From Scalesia atractyloides (taxonomy: Eukaryota > Streptophyta > Magnoliopsida > Asterales > Asteraceae): a stretch of 64,000 bases of DNA. A program made the translations under genes and the position numbers. Below the pieces are notes generated by a model. That model had not been told where the DNA came from. It searched no databases and was given only the letters and a program-made list of their open reading frames with translations. Location of the stretch: NCBI GenBank assembly GCA_947069175.1, contig CAMTDV010000017.1, positions 35,225,126 to 35,289,125 of the forward strand, read 5' to 3'. This document shows, piece by piece, positions 35,468-47,724 of this stretch (the first letter of the stretch is position 1; every line of letters begins with the position of its first letter).

Positions 35468-37735
35468 CAATAGTTTTTTTCTCGGGCTCGACATCAAAAC
35501 CTTTTTAATGCTCTCTCTTTGTTTTTTATGGGAACTTGTGTTGGTTGAATCATGCTGGGTTGCATTTCGGGCATTGGTTGTTATTAAAATTGGGTTATGA
35601 GTTGGGAGTTTTGGGTTGGTAAAAGAATTGGCTAATAGTTGTGTTTTGGCTTGAGAGGATATGATAATATCAGGTGGTAGGGCTGATAACAATTGGCGAA
35701 AAAGTTTAAAACGAAAATGTAAGCGTTGCTTTGGTTGTTCAGGGTGTTTGGCTCACTTTGGTTTCAACGATACAGGTTGTTCGGGTCAAAGGGGCTCCAA
35801 GGATTAATGATATTTTTGTAGAAGTTTTTTAAAATATATATAAAAGATGATGAAGTACAAAATGTGGTTTAAAAGTTGAGGGGTAAAATATATAGAATTT
35901 GTTTGTATAGATATGGTTAATTTATAATTTATTTGTTTTTTATTTTATATTTTGATACCAAATAGTCACATGACCGTCAGGCACAACAACCAATACCACC
36001 TTCCCTCTTTGTCACGCCCGTTAGAAGTTGCCCTCCCTTTTCACGACCGGTCACACTCCATGGGGAGGTGTTTCACGTTGCGGTCATGGCCTGGGGCTGC
36101 CACCTCAACCGAAACGTGAGACCATAACACTTGGTCTAAACTCTTCAAGTTGTTTTTTTATTTTAACTTATAATAGAAAATTTGCCTTTTCTAACTCGAC
36201 AATGGGGCGTGTTTAGATAATCCTAACCCCAAACTCGATAAGGTAAGCTTCCCCCAAACCTCTCTCAGGATCTGTTGAGTTTCAATCAGGTAATTACCCG
36301 TCGGGGTATACCCACGGGTTTCGAGTAAACCCTAGAATTTAAAAAAGTTACACGTCGGATATACCTAACTGAAAACGCACTGGTTATCTTTTTGGTAACT
36401 ACTAATTGGTTACATTTAATTAGAATTATTACTATAAGAATATATCAAATAACTACAATTACAATGTATATAAATAAAATACTAATATGTATATAAAAAT
36501 TACTTAAATGAATAGATGACAAAAATAGTGTATGCCAATAATTAATATATCATATAAATGCATATTAAAATAAATTATATCAAGTATACAAGCTGGTAAC
36601 TGATACACTTTATTCAGTAATCGGGTCAGGTAAACGAATATATTATCAATTTCCAAACCCATCCTAAACCCGTCTCATACCCCATCACCCCTGCCTCAAA
36701 TCCGTTTAAAATTATCAGGTTTCGAGTTTACTCATCACATTTTGCCATTTATGTTTGATTGTCATCTGTACCTTTCAGTAACATCGTCTTCCCTTGTCGC
36801 CATCATGTTTAATCATGCTCACCAATTCAAGTTAAGAACGGGTAGTGGATAAAGAGCTTACAGAAATTCATTTGAAAACACAATTTTCATTTGTAGCAAT
36901 TTCAACCACATGCTAAAATGAATGTTTCAAGATAAAAACAATATTTATATCATGTTACCAAAAACCTATATTTCCAAATTGAAGATTTAAACATGGTATA
37001 AACAAAATTAAGTTGAGTTTGAATTTTAGTCAATCAATTATATGTGGTCCGGAAAACATTAGGATCTATGTATTTATCATTTATCATCTATATGTTTGAA
37101 GCAACTTGTTATTCCTATCTCGGTGTAAATTCATAACGTTAATAGTTATTTATAAAATAAAAACTATTTTGTGTTCCTCTAATCACACTTAAGCACTTTA
37201 TAAATCCTGTAATCACAAAATGAAACCTACAAAGTTTAATCATGCAAATCAATCCACTAATATACAACTTAATTAACCCTGCTCTTATAAATTACATCAC
37301 AACGATCATCTCAAAATTACTCCAGCGATAACAAGATTTATCCAAGAACGGCCATCACCGAAATATCACCTTATAAGCTAAATCACCCTTATCAAAAGTA
37401 TTCAATTCAAAACACAATTAAAACACTAACAAGGATTAAAAATATATATAATACCATTTTCAAGAAAACACAATTAAGTTAATGTGATATTAGACTACTC
37501 ATTTCCTAATGGTTATATGAAGTCTAGTAATCCTTCCATCATTTAACACAACAACAACAACAACAAAATATACATTAAAACACAAAAAGAAAAGAAAACA
37601 CAATATATTAAAACATAACATAATTTTTTTAACATTTCAATTACTTAATGTAAAGGCATTCATTACAATGCATCTTCATAAACCAAACCCACCACATAAA
37701 ATTTATTATTCAAAACAAATCTAACAATAATAAAA
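35468..37735. other. Intergenic DNA 3' of ferredoxin copy A
   Basis: No gene is seen. A GC-richer block (about 36010-36130) is well kept in copy B (about 52805-52925), though its small frames differ between the copies. Confidence 0.45.
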
Positions 37736-38169
37736 TTAACCAACGAGCTCCTCCTCCTTGTGGGTCTCAATAACAACATCACTAGTTGGATAAGCCACAC
37801 AAGTGAGCACCCACCCAGCTCCAATCTGGTCATCATCAAGATAACTCTGGTCAGACTGGTCAACAGTGCCGGAGATAACTTTTCCGGCGCATGAGGAGCA
37901 AGAACCGGCCTGCATGAGTATGGTAAATCAGCACCAGCTTCTTCACAATGGTCAAGGATGTAGGTGTCATCAGGGCAGTCGAACTCAGTCTTTCCTTCTG
38001 GTGTGATCAGGGTGACCTTGAAGCTGGCCATCATGGTCACTCCACCGCGGTTAGAGGACTTGAGGCCGAACATGACGGAAGGTTTGATGGAGGTGGTGGT
38101 GGTGGGTTGGGGGCGGAGGAAGGAGGTGCTGGCCATGGTGCCGGTTAGGGTGGTGGTTGCGGCTGCCAT
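37736..38169 (-). pseudogene. Ferredoxin (plant-type [2Fe-2S]) copy A, frameshifted
   Basis: The sequence is almost the same as the intact copy at 54541-54978 through the transit peptide and the first half of the mature protein up to the first cluster cysteine (PYSCR). One C is missing at about 37907-37910 (GGCC where copy B has GGCCC). This shifts the frame, so the other three cluster cysteines and the C-terminus are lost from translation, although the DNA encoding them is still present and ends in the equivalent TAA. It also has one codon fewer in the transit peptide. The proximal promoter with its G-box is kept, but homology upstream stops about 170 bp before the ATG. A single-base assembly error is the main alternative. 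Confidence 0.9.
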
Positions 38170-38276
38170 GGTGGTGGTGGTTGGAGAGGAATGAGGAAGG
38201 AGAGGTGGTGAGATATGAAGTGAGGATGAGGGAAGGGGCTTGTGGAAATAGTGTGTTTTGTGGATTAGATATCTGC

Positions 38277-38282
38277 CACGTG
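38277..38282. promoter_or_regulatory. G-box upstream of ferredoxin copy A
   Basis: CACGTG lies inside the palindrome TGCCACGTGGCA, about 108 bp upstream of the start codon. It is a common element of light-regulated plant promoters and is conserved in copy B. Confidence 0.6.
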
Positions 38283-38404
38283 GCAGAATGTTATATTTTT
38301 GATATATTTGATTGTAGCCTTTCATTATATAAGTTACTGGTAATGATAATGTCCAGCCCGAGTTGCGCTAAATATTTCTTCACTAATTCATATATATATA
38401 TACA

Positions 38405-38433
38405 CTAGTGGGAAACCCGCGTTAAGCTGCGGG
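38405..38433 (-). mobile_element. Helitron-like 3' terminus
   Basis: Read on minus, a CCCGC/GCGGG hairpin lies 7 bases before CTAGT, the hallmark of a Helitron 3' end. The 5' end (TC) was not identified. Confidence 0.55.
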
Positions 38434-38559
38434 ATCATAATTTTTGTTTATACCTATTGTAGACACTCAACATAAGATTTGTTAATTTGAATTATTTGAA
38501 CAATTATTTGATACCTAGATAACCAGACCTTTTCTCTTTCAAATTGTGTATCGCATGTT

Positions 38560-40479
38560 GCATTCCAGTATTTGGGTGACTATCAATTTGGGGTGGGGGT
38601 GCCAAATGGGGCAGAGGCGGTGCTTCACAGTGCAAACAGGTTTCTCAACTCATTTCATGCTGATGGTTCATTAGCCTTGCTTACTGTGGATTTCTCCAAT
38701 GCTTTCAACACGGTCGATCGCACAGCTTTTCTGCACGAGGTTCATCAGCGTTGCCCGTCAATCTATCGGTGGGTCCAATTTCTTTACGCACAGCCTGCTA
38801 GGTTGTATGTTGGTAACGAGTGTATTGGGGCTACTACCAGAGTTCAACAAGGAGATCCCTTGGGGCCCCTTCTCTTTGCCCTTGCCTTACATCCCCTTAT
38901 TCTTCGGGTTCAGGACCGCTGTAAACTCCCGTTTCATGCTTGGTACTTGAATGATGGGACGATTATCGGCAACGCCTCTGAGGTTGCTAAGGCCTTAGAC
39001 ATCATCAACGAGGAGGGGCCATCTTTAGGGCTTTATCTCACCATTAAGAAAACAGAGGTTTTTTGGCCGACATGCGACGGGTGAAAAGTTCAAGATGGGC
39101 TTTTCCCGAGAGGGATCGGTAGACCAGAGAAGGGGATTAAGCTCCTTGGTGGAGCTGTTAGTCGGGATCCTAACTTTATTGAGGAGTTGGCAGGGCGGCG
39201 AGCCTCGGGGGCGGTTGACCTCATGAAATTCTTACCCTGCCTGAGAGATCCCCAATGTGAACTCCTTCTGCTAAGGTCGTGCATGGGGGTCGCTAAGTTA
39301 CTTTTTGGGTTGCGGATTTGTCAACCGCATTTTATGGAGGATGCGGTATCTCGGTTCGATGATGGCCTTAGAGAGGCTATAGAAGACATAGTAGTGGGTG
39401 GCGGCCGGCCCCTTCTTTGGTGACCTCCAGTGGCGTCTGGCATCTTTGCCAATGCGTCTAGGTGGTTTGGGCCTCTTCTCTGCTCGAGATGTTGGGGCTT
39501 ATGTCTTTGTGGCGTCTAGAGCTCAGTCTTGGGAACTACAGGATCATATCCTTCGAAACTGTGAGGTCATCAGGCTTGACCCGGACTATCAGCAGGCGCT
39601 TGAACGCTTAAATGTCTCTCTCCTAGACTTGGATATTGGCGGTTTCTCTAATAAGGACACCGCCCCCTCGAAGCCACAAAAACTTTGGCGAATGCTCTGT
39701 TTAGCAAAATTGCTCAAAGCCTGGGAGAAGCTTTTGATTTGTCATCCCGCCAGAAGGCGGTGTTTGAGTGTCTGAAAGGTCCCCATGCTCGGGAATTTTT
39801 GACCGTTATACCAATTGAGGGGTTGGGACAATGTATGTCTGCAGTAGAATATAGAGCCATTCTCAAATACCGGTTGATGATTCCTATGTACCCGGAAGAT
39901 AAAACTTGCCCGATATGTCGTAAAGCTTGTATGGATAAATATGGGGAGCATGCAGTTCACTGTAAAGAGCTCCCTGGGTTCAAATATCGGCACGACTGGA
40001 TGCATGATGCTTTGTGGGACATCTTAAGAAGAGCTGGGATTTCGGCTAAGAAAGAGGCCCCTGTGAATTTCCTCACGGGCCCTATGGAAGGGAGATCTAC
40101 TCTGCGACCAGCGGATCTGATCGTCTTTGGCTGGGCTGGGGGGAAACATGCTTGTGTAGACCTCACGGGGGTTTCCCCTTTGGTTGGTTTAAGGGAAAAC
40201 GGGTTTGTAGCTGGACAAGCGGCAAGAAAGGCAGAATCAAAGAAAGTGGATAAGCACGCTAAAGCTTGCGCAAAGAACCAGCATGTCTTTGTCCCTTTTG
40301 CCTTTGATACTTTTGGCTCCCTAGCGCCAGAAGCTATCCACTTCTTGACGAGGGTTCAACGGGTCGTCTACAGTAATTGTTCAACCCCAAGGGGGCAAGG
40401 GTTTGTATTTGGAAGGTTAGGGTTTGCAATTCAGAAAGGATTTGCGAACAGCTTGTTGCCCGGCTACCTTCTGTTTTGA
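38560..40479 (+). pseudogene. Reverse-transcriptase gene remnant with C-terminal zinc cluster and nuclease-like domain
   Basis: The reading starts after a good acceptor (GCATTCCAG) and gives reverse-transcriptase motifs (GAEAVLHSANRF, LTVDFSNAFN, QQGDPLGPLLF) with YLND where the catalytic YLDD is expected. A TGA interrupts at 39082-39084, and frames shift near 39405 and 39680. The C-terminal part has CPIC...GEHAVHC (a zinc-binding pattern) and RPADLIVFGW...CVDLTG, which resembles a PD-(D/E)XK nuclease core. The order is that of a non-LTR element with a restriction-like nuclease. It resembles a plant family usually labelled putative reverse transcriptase. Stop, shifts and the altered active site make it a pseudogene. 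Confidence 0.8.
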
Positions 40480-40701
40480 TGTAACTTGGCAAGTTTTCTG
40501 GCTTATATATGAAACTAGAATTAGAATGAAAAAAAAATCAACTACTATTATTGGGGGTTTAATGTAATCCATTAGAGTTTGTTTTGTGCATGTGAAGGGT
40601 TTGATTAGCGATTTGTATGTGTTTGTCAAGAGATAGAAACTGCGTGATGCGGGCAGTTCTTTTATTGAAAATTCTATTTGGTTTGCAAAATGGAACATTA
40701 G

Positions 40702-40889
40702 CAGGGACGTAGCATTTAAGGGGCCGGGAGGGGCGTCCAACCCCCCCAACTTTTCGCTCAGTAGTGTTGTACATGTAGTTTTCGTATATAAATTTTTGGG
40801 TATATACGTTTTTGACCCCCCGGTTCTATAGAAATTTTTTGGTATATACGTTTTGGACCCCCGGGCGAAAACTTCAAGCTTCGCCACTG
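40702..40889. mobile_element. hAT-type MITE, 188 bp
   Basis: The inverted ends are CAGGGACGTAGC and CAGTGGCGAAGC (right end in reverse), with a perfect 8-bp target duplication AACATTAG at 40694-40701 and 40890-40897. Inside, GGTATATACGTTTT followed by GACCCCC occurs twice. Confidence 0.85.
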
Positions 40890-40897
40890 AACATTAG

Positions 40898-41689
40898 TAA
40901 TATAAAACTATATTTCCCTAAATGGAAGTATAAATTATAGCTATTGTCAAAGTAAAGCACTTAAACAAAGCTCACCGATGTTGGATATTTTTGTTTTGAA
41001 TAAGCTATTCACATAGTGAAGCATACATTTTAAAGCTATTATATTATTACCACTGAAGCATAAATTGATTATAAATCAATACTGAAGTGAAACATAAAAT
41101 CAAGATTTTTGTTAAACTAAAGGATGAATTATACATATATTTCATTACATCATATCATGCATAAAAGAAGCTATGAATGGAAGTATATAAGAAAGAGTTG
41201 TGTCATTTACAAACCATACAAGCTATGAACACCTTATGTAACTGATGGGGGGAGCATGGATAATAAGTTACTGTAATTAAAGAATGCATGGGGGGTCTCG
41301 AACTCTTATGTCCAACCTATGTTCAGCCGTTGGAAATTAGCAGTTTCTAAACTTAAAGTTCCGGTATAATTTACATATATGTGGTGTCTACGCATTCATA
41401 TGAAATCAACAATTGGTGGTCATATTGGTTACCTTAATTGGATAGGTGCCAGCAGCGTTTTGTCGAACAGTGAAAGAAGGCGAATCGAACCAATGGTGGC
41501 AGTTCCAGGTGGTTGTCACGGCGAGTGGTGGCTGTCAAAATCATAAAACATAGTTTGTAAGGAAGAAGAAGAAAGTGATCTCGGTACCCATTCGTGAAGA
41601 GGACACCAGTGGCTGCAAACGTAGGCGCAGTGATACTCCGCATCTCAAAGTGCTTATGATCATCTTCTTGATCCGCTAACTAACAAGGT
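40898..41689. other. Noncoding DNA
   Basis: No gene or clear repeat is seen. Confidence 0.4.
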
Positions 41690-43674
41690 ATATACATCAC
41701 ACCATGTTCATTTCGTAGAAACTTATTTTCCATATGAAATGTTAACTGAATCCCATACACCATCACCTCCTCACCCAGATACATGGCTTCCTTTTAATAT
41801 TCACATCCTATCAACACCTACATCCTCTACCCCACCACCTTTAGAAAATCACATCTCAACTAATTCCAACACGTACTCCAAATAAAACAACTCACGCCAA
41901 TAATACCCAACCTCCACCTACTCTAAATAACAATTCTTCACCTTGTGATCATACACCATCAACCTCGTCACCACCTATTTCACAACCCCATACCCATGAC
42001 ACTACCATTTCTCCCCCCCACACACGTCCTGTCCGCAAACCCAACCCCAAATATCACAACAATGACTTTGTTCCTTACAACGCCACCACCCAACACACTC
42101 ATGAGCCTTCCACAATTACACAAGCTCTAAAACATCCTCTTTGGGGTAAAGCCATGCACGATGAATTCGATGCCTTATTACGTAACCACACTTGGTCTCT
42201 AGTCCCTCCCGAATCTGCACCCAATCTAGTTGGTTGCAAGTGGGTCTTCCGAACCAAATTTAAACCTGATGGAACCGTTGACCGACTTAAAGCCCGACTT
42301 GTCGCCAACGGTTTTCATCAACGTCCCGGTTTAGATTACATCGAAACCTTTAGCCCGGTTATCAAACCCGCCATCCTTCGTCTTTTGCTACATGTCACAA
42401 TTGGAATCTCCGCCAACTCGACATCAATAACGCCTTTCTCCAAGGTACATTAACTGACTCTGTTTTTATGTCTCAACCTCCTGGATTCACCGATCCTTCT
42501 CTTCCTAACCATGTGTGCAAGCTCAATAAGGCTATTTATGGACTTCGCCAAGCCTCACGAGCTTGGTATGACGAGCTCAAATCATATATTCTTCTATCGG
42601 TTGGCTTCAAATCAATCATATCTGACCCGTCCTCTTCATTAATCGATCTAAAAAACTCCTATTTTTCTTCTCGTGTATGTCGATGACATAATCATTACCG
42701 GACCAGATTTTTCTCTAATAAACAAATTCATCACTACTCTCGCTACTCGTTTCTCCCTTAAAGATCTCGGATCTCTTTCCTACTTTCTAGGTGTTGAAGT
42801 CGTCCCTCACACCAAAGGCTTATTTCTATCTCAATCTAAATACATTCTTGATTTGTTAAACCGAGCTAACATGAGTGATTGCAAGCCGACGTCCACCCCA
42901 ATGTCCTCCTTGGAACATCTCACCAAAACTGATGGCATTCCCCTCCCGTCACCTACTGATTACCGCGCCTTTGTCGGGGCCTTACAATATCTCTCACTAA
43001 CCCGACCCGATGTTGCTTTCACAGTGAACAAGCTCTCTCAGTTTATGCACTCGCCAACCAATCTACATTGGGCTGCTCTTAAAAGATTACTACGCTACTT
43101 GCATGGTACCATGCACCACGGGCTTCTTCTACAACGGAATTCACCTTTACACCTTCACGCTTTCACTGACGCGGATTGGGCGGGTGACAAATCCACATAT
43201 CGTAGCACCACAGGTTATATTGTTTATCTTGGGGCCAACCCGATAGGTTGGAGCTCTAAGCGGCAACCAACCTTAGCCCGTTCCTCCACTAAAGCGGAGT
43301 TTCGGGCTATTGCTTCCACCACAACCGAAGTACAATGGATCATTTCCCTCTTATCTGAGCTCGGCTACAAGTCTAGTGCCACACCGACCATATTTTGTGA
43401 CAATTTAAGTGCCACACCTTACTCGGCAAATCCGGTATTTCACTCCCGTATGAAACATCTAGCACTTGATTTTCATTTTGTACGTGAAAAAGTAAAAGAA
43501 GGCACGATACGTGTGACCCATATTGCAGGAGATGACCAACTTGCCGACGCCTTGACCAAACCTCTACTAAAACCCCGGTTTCTTAACCTCATGTCCAAGA
43601 TCGGCCTAATCTCACGAACGTCCGTCTTGCGGGGGCATATTAGCGATAAACATACTTTCCCTCCGAACGGATAA
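41690..43674 (+). pseudogene. Ty1/copia polyprotein remnant (reverse transcriptase and RNase H)
   Basis: The 5'-truncated remnant begins after the integrase (ETYFPYEM-like linker, about 41720). The reverse transcriptase follows (CKWVFRTKFKPDG, ARLVANGFHQ, LDYIETFSPV, KLNKAIYGLRQASRAW, YVDDIIIT), then RNase H (FTDADWAGD, RSSTKAEFRAI, HSRMKHLALDFHFVRE, LADALTKPL). Frames shift near 42410 and 42650. The catalytic YVDD is kept, and the last 333 codons are open. A purine-rich tract (GCGGGGGCA, 43629-43637) and a probable short LTR follow. It looks like the Ale/Retrofit lineage, but that is a guess. Confidence 0.88.
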
Positions 43675-43825
43675 AATGCATTTTGAATATTTGTATACTG
43701 TTATATTTAGACAATATTGTATAGTTATGTCTCCACCTCAATAGTAGCTGTCAATCCTCTATAATAGGCATGTATTTGTATATATATTCATAATTTATCA
43801 ATGAGAAACTATCATCGGTTGAATA
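43638..43825 (+). mobile_element. Probable short 3' LTR of the copia element
   Basis: It starts just after the polypurine tract, and the length is typical for small copia LTRs. The first bases look mutated (TATTAG for TGTTAG) and the right end is a guess, so the limits are weak. Confidence 0.4.
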
Positions 43826-44054
43826 CATTTGATATCAATGACTACCTTTCTGGTTGAGCCTCCTGATTCCGATACAGTTTGAGAACGACTCAAACGGCAA
43901 TGTAGCAAACGATGAGCAGACGCAACGTTGGCAATGGATGTCTCATTTACTGAAGGCGGGTGTGAGCGAACCTCCTGATTTCAGTACAATTTAAGGGAGA
44001 GATAGAGAGGCAATAGAGTTTTGGTTTATTTTTCCAAGAATAACATATAATAAG

Positions 44055-44560
44055 CTTTTTTTTTTGAAAGCTAAATTTCATTAACAGAAAAACGACGACC
44101 CAAGCCGGGCCGACAAAGAACAACTACAAAATTACATATTTACAAACGAGCTCCAATCCTTCCAATCTAAACCTTTATATTTCGATCTATTTGAAAACCA
44201 AAGAAAACTTAAAGCCTTAATTTCGCTAATAATACTTTCAATTCTAGCCGGTGAGTTAGAAAATTTGACGTTATTCCTAGCTCGCCAAATGCTCCAGCAA
44301 GTGATCATTATGATGCCTTGAACCGCGTCTCTTTTCTTTTCCGACAACCCGAGGTCTTTGTAAAAGGAAAGAAGATCACGAATAGAAAATGCGATAGGAA
44401 TATTGCACCATGAACTAACACCACTCCAAACTGTCGAAGCTATGAAACAACCAATGAACAAGTGATCGGCCGATTCGTCATCAGAATGACAAAGTGGGCA
44501 CGTAGTGTCGCTGATGCCAATATTTCTTTTCCTTGAATCATTTAATCGTGGTTTCAAATT
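44055..44560 (-). pseudogene. L1-type LINE 3' end (zf-RVT domain)
   Basis: On minus, a 141-codon frame carries CPLCHSDDESADHLFIGC and a WSIWRARN motif, which are typical of the zinc-binding domain at the C-terminus of plant L1 reverse transcriptases. A poly-A tail (T10 at 44056-44065 on plus) closes the 3' end. It is strongly 5'-truncated, as usual for LINE insertions. Confidence 0.8.
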
Positions 44561-45466
44561 CTCGTTATAATGACTATTTAATTAACTCTCATTTCTTTTA
44601 TTTGTTTCAATTACTTGCACTTGTGCAAGTGATAAGTTGTTCATTTCAAATTCCTCCCTCTTTATTTTGGCCGATTAAATATCATTTCATTTATCAATAT
44701 CAGTTATTTTCCCACATGATTTGAATTACCATGAATACTATCATCTTAAATTCCCAAGTCGTCACATTAGTGCTACTATTATTAACTTATTATTATGTCA
44801 TTGTTATTGTTTTCTTGCTATCTTTGCGTTGTGTTAATTATTATTATGTTAATTAAACGTATACTAAAAAATGATTTGTTAGTTTTGATGCATCACCCAA
44901 CTTGCTCATCTTATTGAAGAATAGAGGTTATTAAATAATTAGTGTTTTATTAAATGAAGTTTAATAAGTAGAGTTTATTGAATGAAGTTGTTAGATTGAT
45001 GTTGTAAAATTCTGATTGTATCCTTTCAATATGTATATGTATGATATACTAGTATATATATAGATATATTAATTCATATATATATATATCAGTTTATAAC
45101 ATCTCAAGGAATAATACCTTTTTTGTCTTTTGTGATTTGTTCTCTTTATATTTTTTTTACATAATAAACTTAAAAGAGTTAACTTTTTTATCAAATTTGT
45201 TTTATGTTTTTTTTCGAATTTGGTCGTTTTAGCATGGTTTTTGATAATCACATTTGGTCCCTCAAGTTTTTTTTATCCTCTCGCCTTTCTAATACGTGTT
45301 GATATAAATTTCACTTTGTCTATGTTTTATATCCCATGAATCACTTGGTGTAAGACAATGTGCTTTTGTTTACGCCGTTTTCCGGTTTTGGTCGTCGTTT
45401 AGTTGCTACTTAGCACGGTTTTACTCTACTGCCCCGCAACGCTGGTAACACGATTTTGCGACCCCG
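44561..45466. other. AT-rich noncoding DNA
   Basis: No gene is seen. TA-rich simple sequence lies near 45050-45090. Confidence 0.4.
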
Positions 45467-45493
45467 CCTCGCAACGAGGGTCTTAAGACTAGT
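45467..45493 (+). mobile_element. Helitron 3' terminus
   Basis: A perfect CCTCG-CAA-CGAGG hairpin (45467-45479) is followed 9 bases later by CTAGT. This fits the Helitron 3' rule. The 5' end was not found. Confidence 0.6.
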
Positions 45494-46892
45494 TAAAATA
45501 AAGCGCAATTATAGTTTGATAAAATAAACTAAAACAATGGAAAACTTGTGATTTTTAACTGGGAGGCAAAACTGTAATTTGTTATGACCAATGAGTGAGA
45601 GCTAGGGAATAAAAATTACATCAACTCAATCAATTAAGACAAAACACTACCATAGGTTTGCAAAAAAATAAAAGCGAAAACGATGGCAGGACTTTAATTT
45701 TGAACAGGGGAAATCGTAAGTTTGACTGGGGTAAAATCGTAAATTATCAAAAGCTACAACAATGGAAGATTGTAATTTTGAACTGGGGGTAAAATCGTAT
45801 TTTGTCAAAATCTACAACGATGGAAAAACTGTAGTTTTGAACTGGGGGTAAACTCGTAATTCAAAACCAATGTAAAATCGTAATTTGTTCGGGGCAATGG
45901 GGAAGTGTCAGGCAGCTGCCAGGCACTATTCCCTTCCATGGCATTTGTATATGTATAAATTGTATGCTTATAGTTATTGTCAACTTAGTATACTTTTTTG
46001 TAGAATCTAGTTTTGGTTTGTGTTGTGACGGTGGTATCAGTATGGTACTCATATTCGATGTAGTTGTTAAAAAGAAAAAAAATAACTTTATTTAAGTTGT
46101 TGGACTATAAGATTACTTCGTATTTTACCCCAATATTACGACGTTATTAATACAGTAATCTCACGCAATTAGTCGTTAAAGAAGGGAAAATAACTTTACT
46201 GAAGTTTAGAGCAGCATAAGAACTTTATTAAAGTTCAGGTGCGTCAATGTGTGAATGGTCACCTTATGTATGTGCGAAAGTCGGTTAGTTATAAAAATAA
46301 ACGTCACAAAATTTAACGTTAAATCGTAAAACAAAAAAATTTGACATGTATATTAAAAAAGTTAGAAAGAGAAACAAAGGAAGTTGAAAGCTTTATTAGA
46401 GTAGAGCGACTAAACATGTTCCTAGTATAGTTGAGGGACAAAAGTTATGTTGATTAAACTCTATTAAAATAAAGGAACTCAACATGTACACTATTACAGT
46501 TAAAAAGGAAACAAAGGAATTTAAAAACTTTATTAAAGTAGCGGGATAAAATATGTTATTAACAAAGTTGAGGGGTTAATAAAGCAAAAAAGAAAAACAT
46601 TAGAATTTCAAAACCTTATTAAAGTAAATATGCTAAACATATTTCCCCTCTATTAATTCACAAAAAGATTTTGTTAGTTAAATCTATTATTCAATTATAT
46701 ATAAGTATAAAAGTTTAAACGAATCCACATGACATAATTGTTATCTAGAACTAACACACGATACTAGCATTCAACTATAAATGTAAACCCAAAGATTCCC
46801 GCTAGCATAATCTTATCGTAGCATCGATAACACCGTTATGATTAACTTAACATGACCTCAAGAACATGGGCAGTGCATTACTCTTATAACGC
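45494..46892. other. Helitron-like repeats, then the tail of duplication copy A
   Basis: 45530-45900 repeats phrases such as GGGGTAAAATCGTAA, inverted relative to 10120-10660. From about 45945 to 46650 the sequence matches copy B at about 55210-55920. No gene is seen. Confidence 0.5.
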
Positions 46893-47724
46893 TATACATG
46901 TTAAGGGAGGCATGTACAAAGTTAATGACAAGTATAAAGCATAAGAATAGTCTAGGAAGTACGAGTTTAAGCATAACATATTAAGCATGTATGTTGAATT
47001 GTTTGTTTGTGTTTTAAGCATAAAGTATGTGATTGTGTGAGTTTGATAATGTACATGTATTACACCCAAAAGTGTTAAAAATAAAAAGGGTCATGTACAC
47101 TCATGGTTTGCGTAGAGATTTCCATGGAAGTGAGTTGAAAGAGTTCTTGAGTTTGGAGCACCGAAGTTACCTTAGAACACTTGAAAGTATTCTTCCTTGC
47201 TTAGAATTCTTGAGAGGATTAGAGAGTTTGGGAGTAGTTTAGTGTTGAGGAAGTGTTTAGGAGGTGGTGGAGGCTTGTATTTATAAGTGGGGATTAAGGT
47301 TTGAGAGTTAGTGAAGGTGGAAGGTGATTGGATAAGAAAAGAGGTGGAAAAGGGTGAAATATGATTGGCTAAAGAAGGGTGGAAGGTGATTGGAGCAAGA
47401 GTGAGGTGGAAAAGCTTTTGATTTTGCTCATTTTTAATCCCTTCACTTTGTAACTAGGTTATTTTATGTCGTTTTATTGTATTTTAACTTGTTTTTAGGT
47501 ATCCAAATTGTATTTTAAGTTTGATTTTGCGTATAAACATGTATTTAAAGATTGATTGCGTGTATAACCAAATATGAAAGGTAACATGTATGAATATTAA
47601 AGTGAATCCCCATTATGATCAAAGTCTTGAGATTGAAACAAAATACGAACTACAATGTTTCTAAAAATAGAAATATGAATACAACTTTCTAAATAAGGAA
47701 AGTACAAAAATGCAAAGCGTTACA
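46893..47724 (-). mobile_element. Minus-strand LTR at the junction of the two duplication copies
   Basis: The right end GCGTTACA reads TGTAACGC on minus, and a TATA box (TTATAAATA, read on minus) lies near 47280. The left end is uncertain. It abuts the first base of copy B. Confidence 0.45.

Larger units (their letters stand above)
34411..46650. repeat. Tandem segmental duplication, copy A
   Basis: The order matches copy B (47726-55930): retroelement remnant, LTR fold-back, intergenic block, ferredoxin, downstream block. The match pauses at about 38336 and resumes at about 45945, which marks roughly 7.6 kb of DNA inserted after the duplication or lost from copy B. Confidence 0.85.

Noticed and set aside
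37663..38325. A novel 220-residue protein over ferredoxin copy A
   Set aside because: It is the ferredoxin frame plus 5' UTR at the start and an out-of-frame tail after the missing base.
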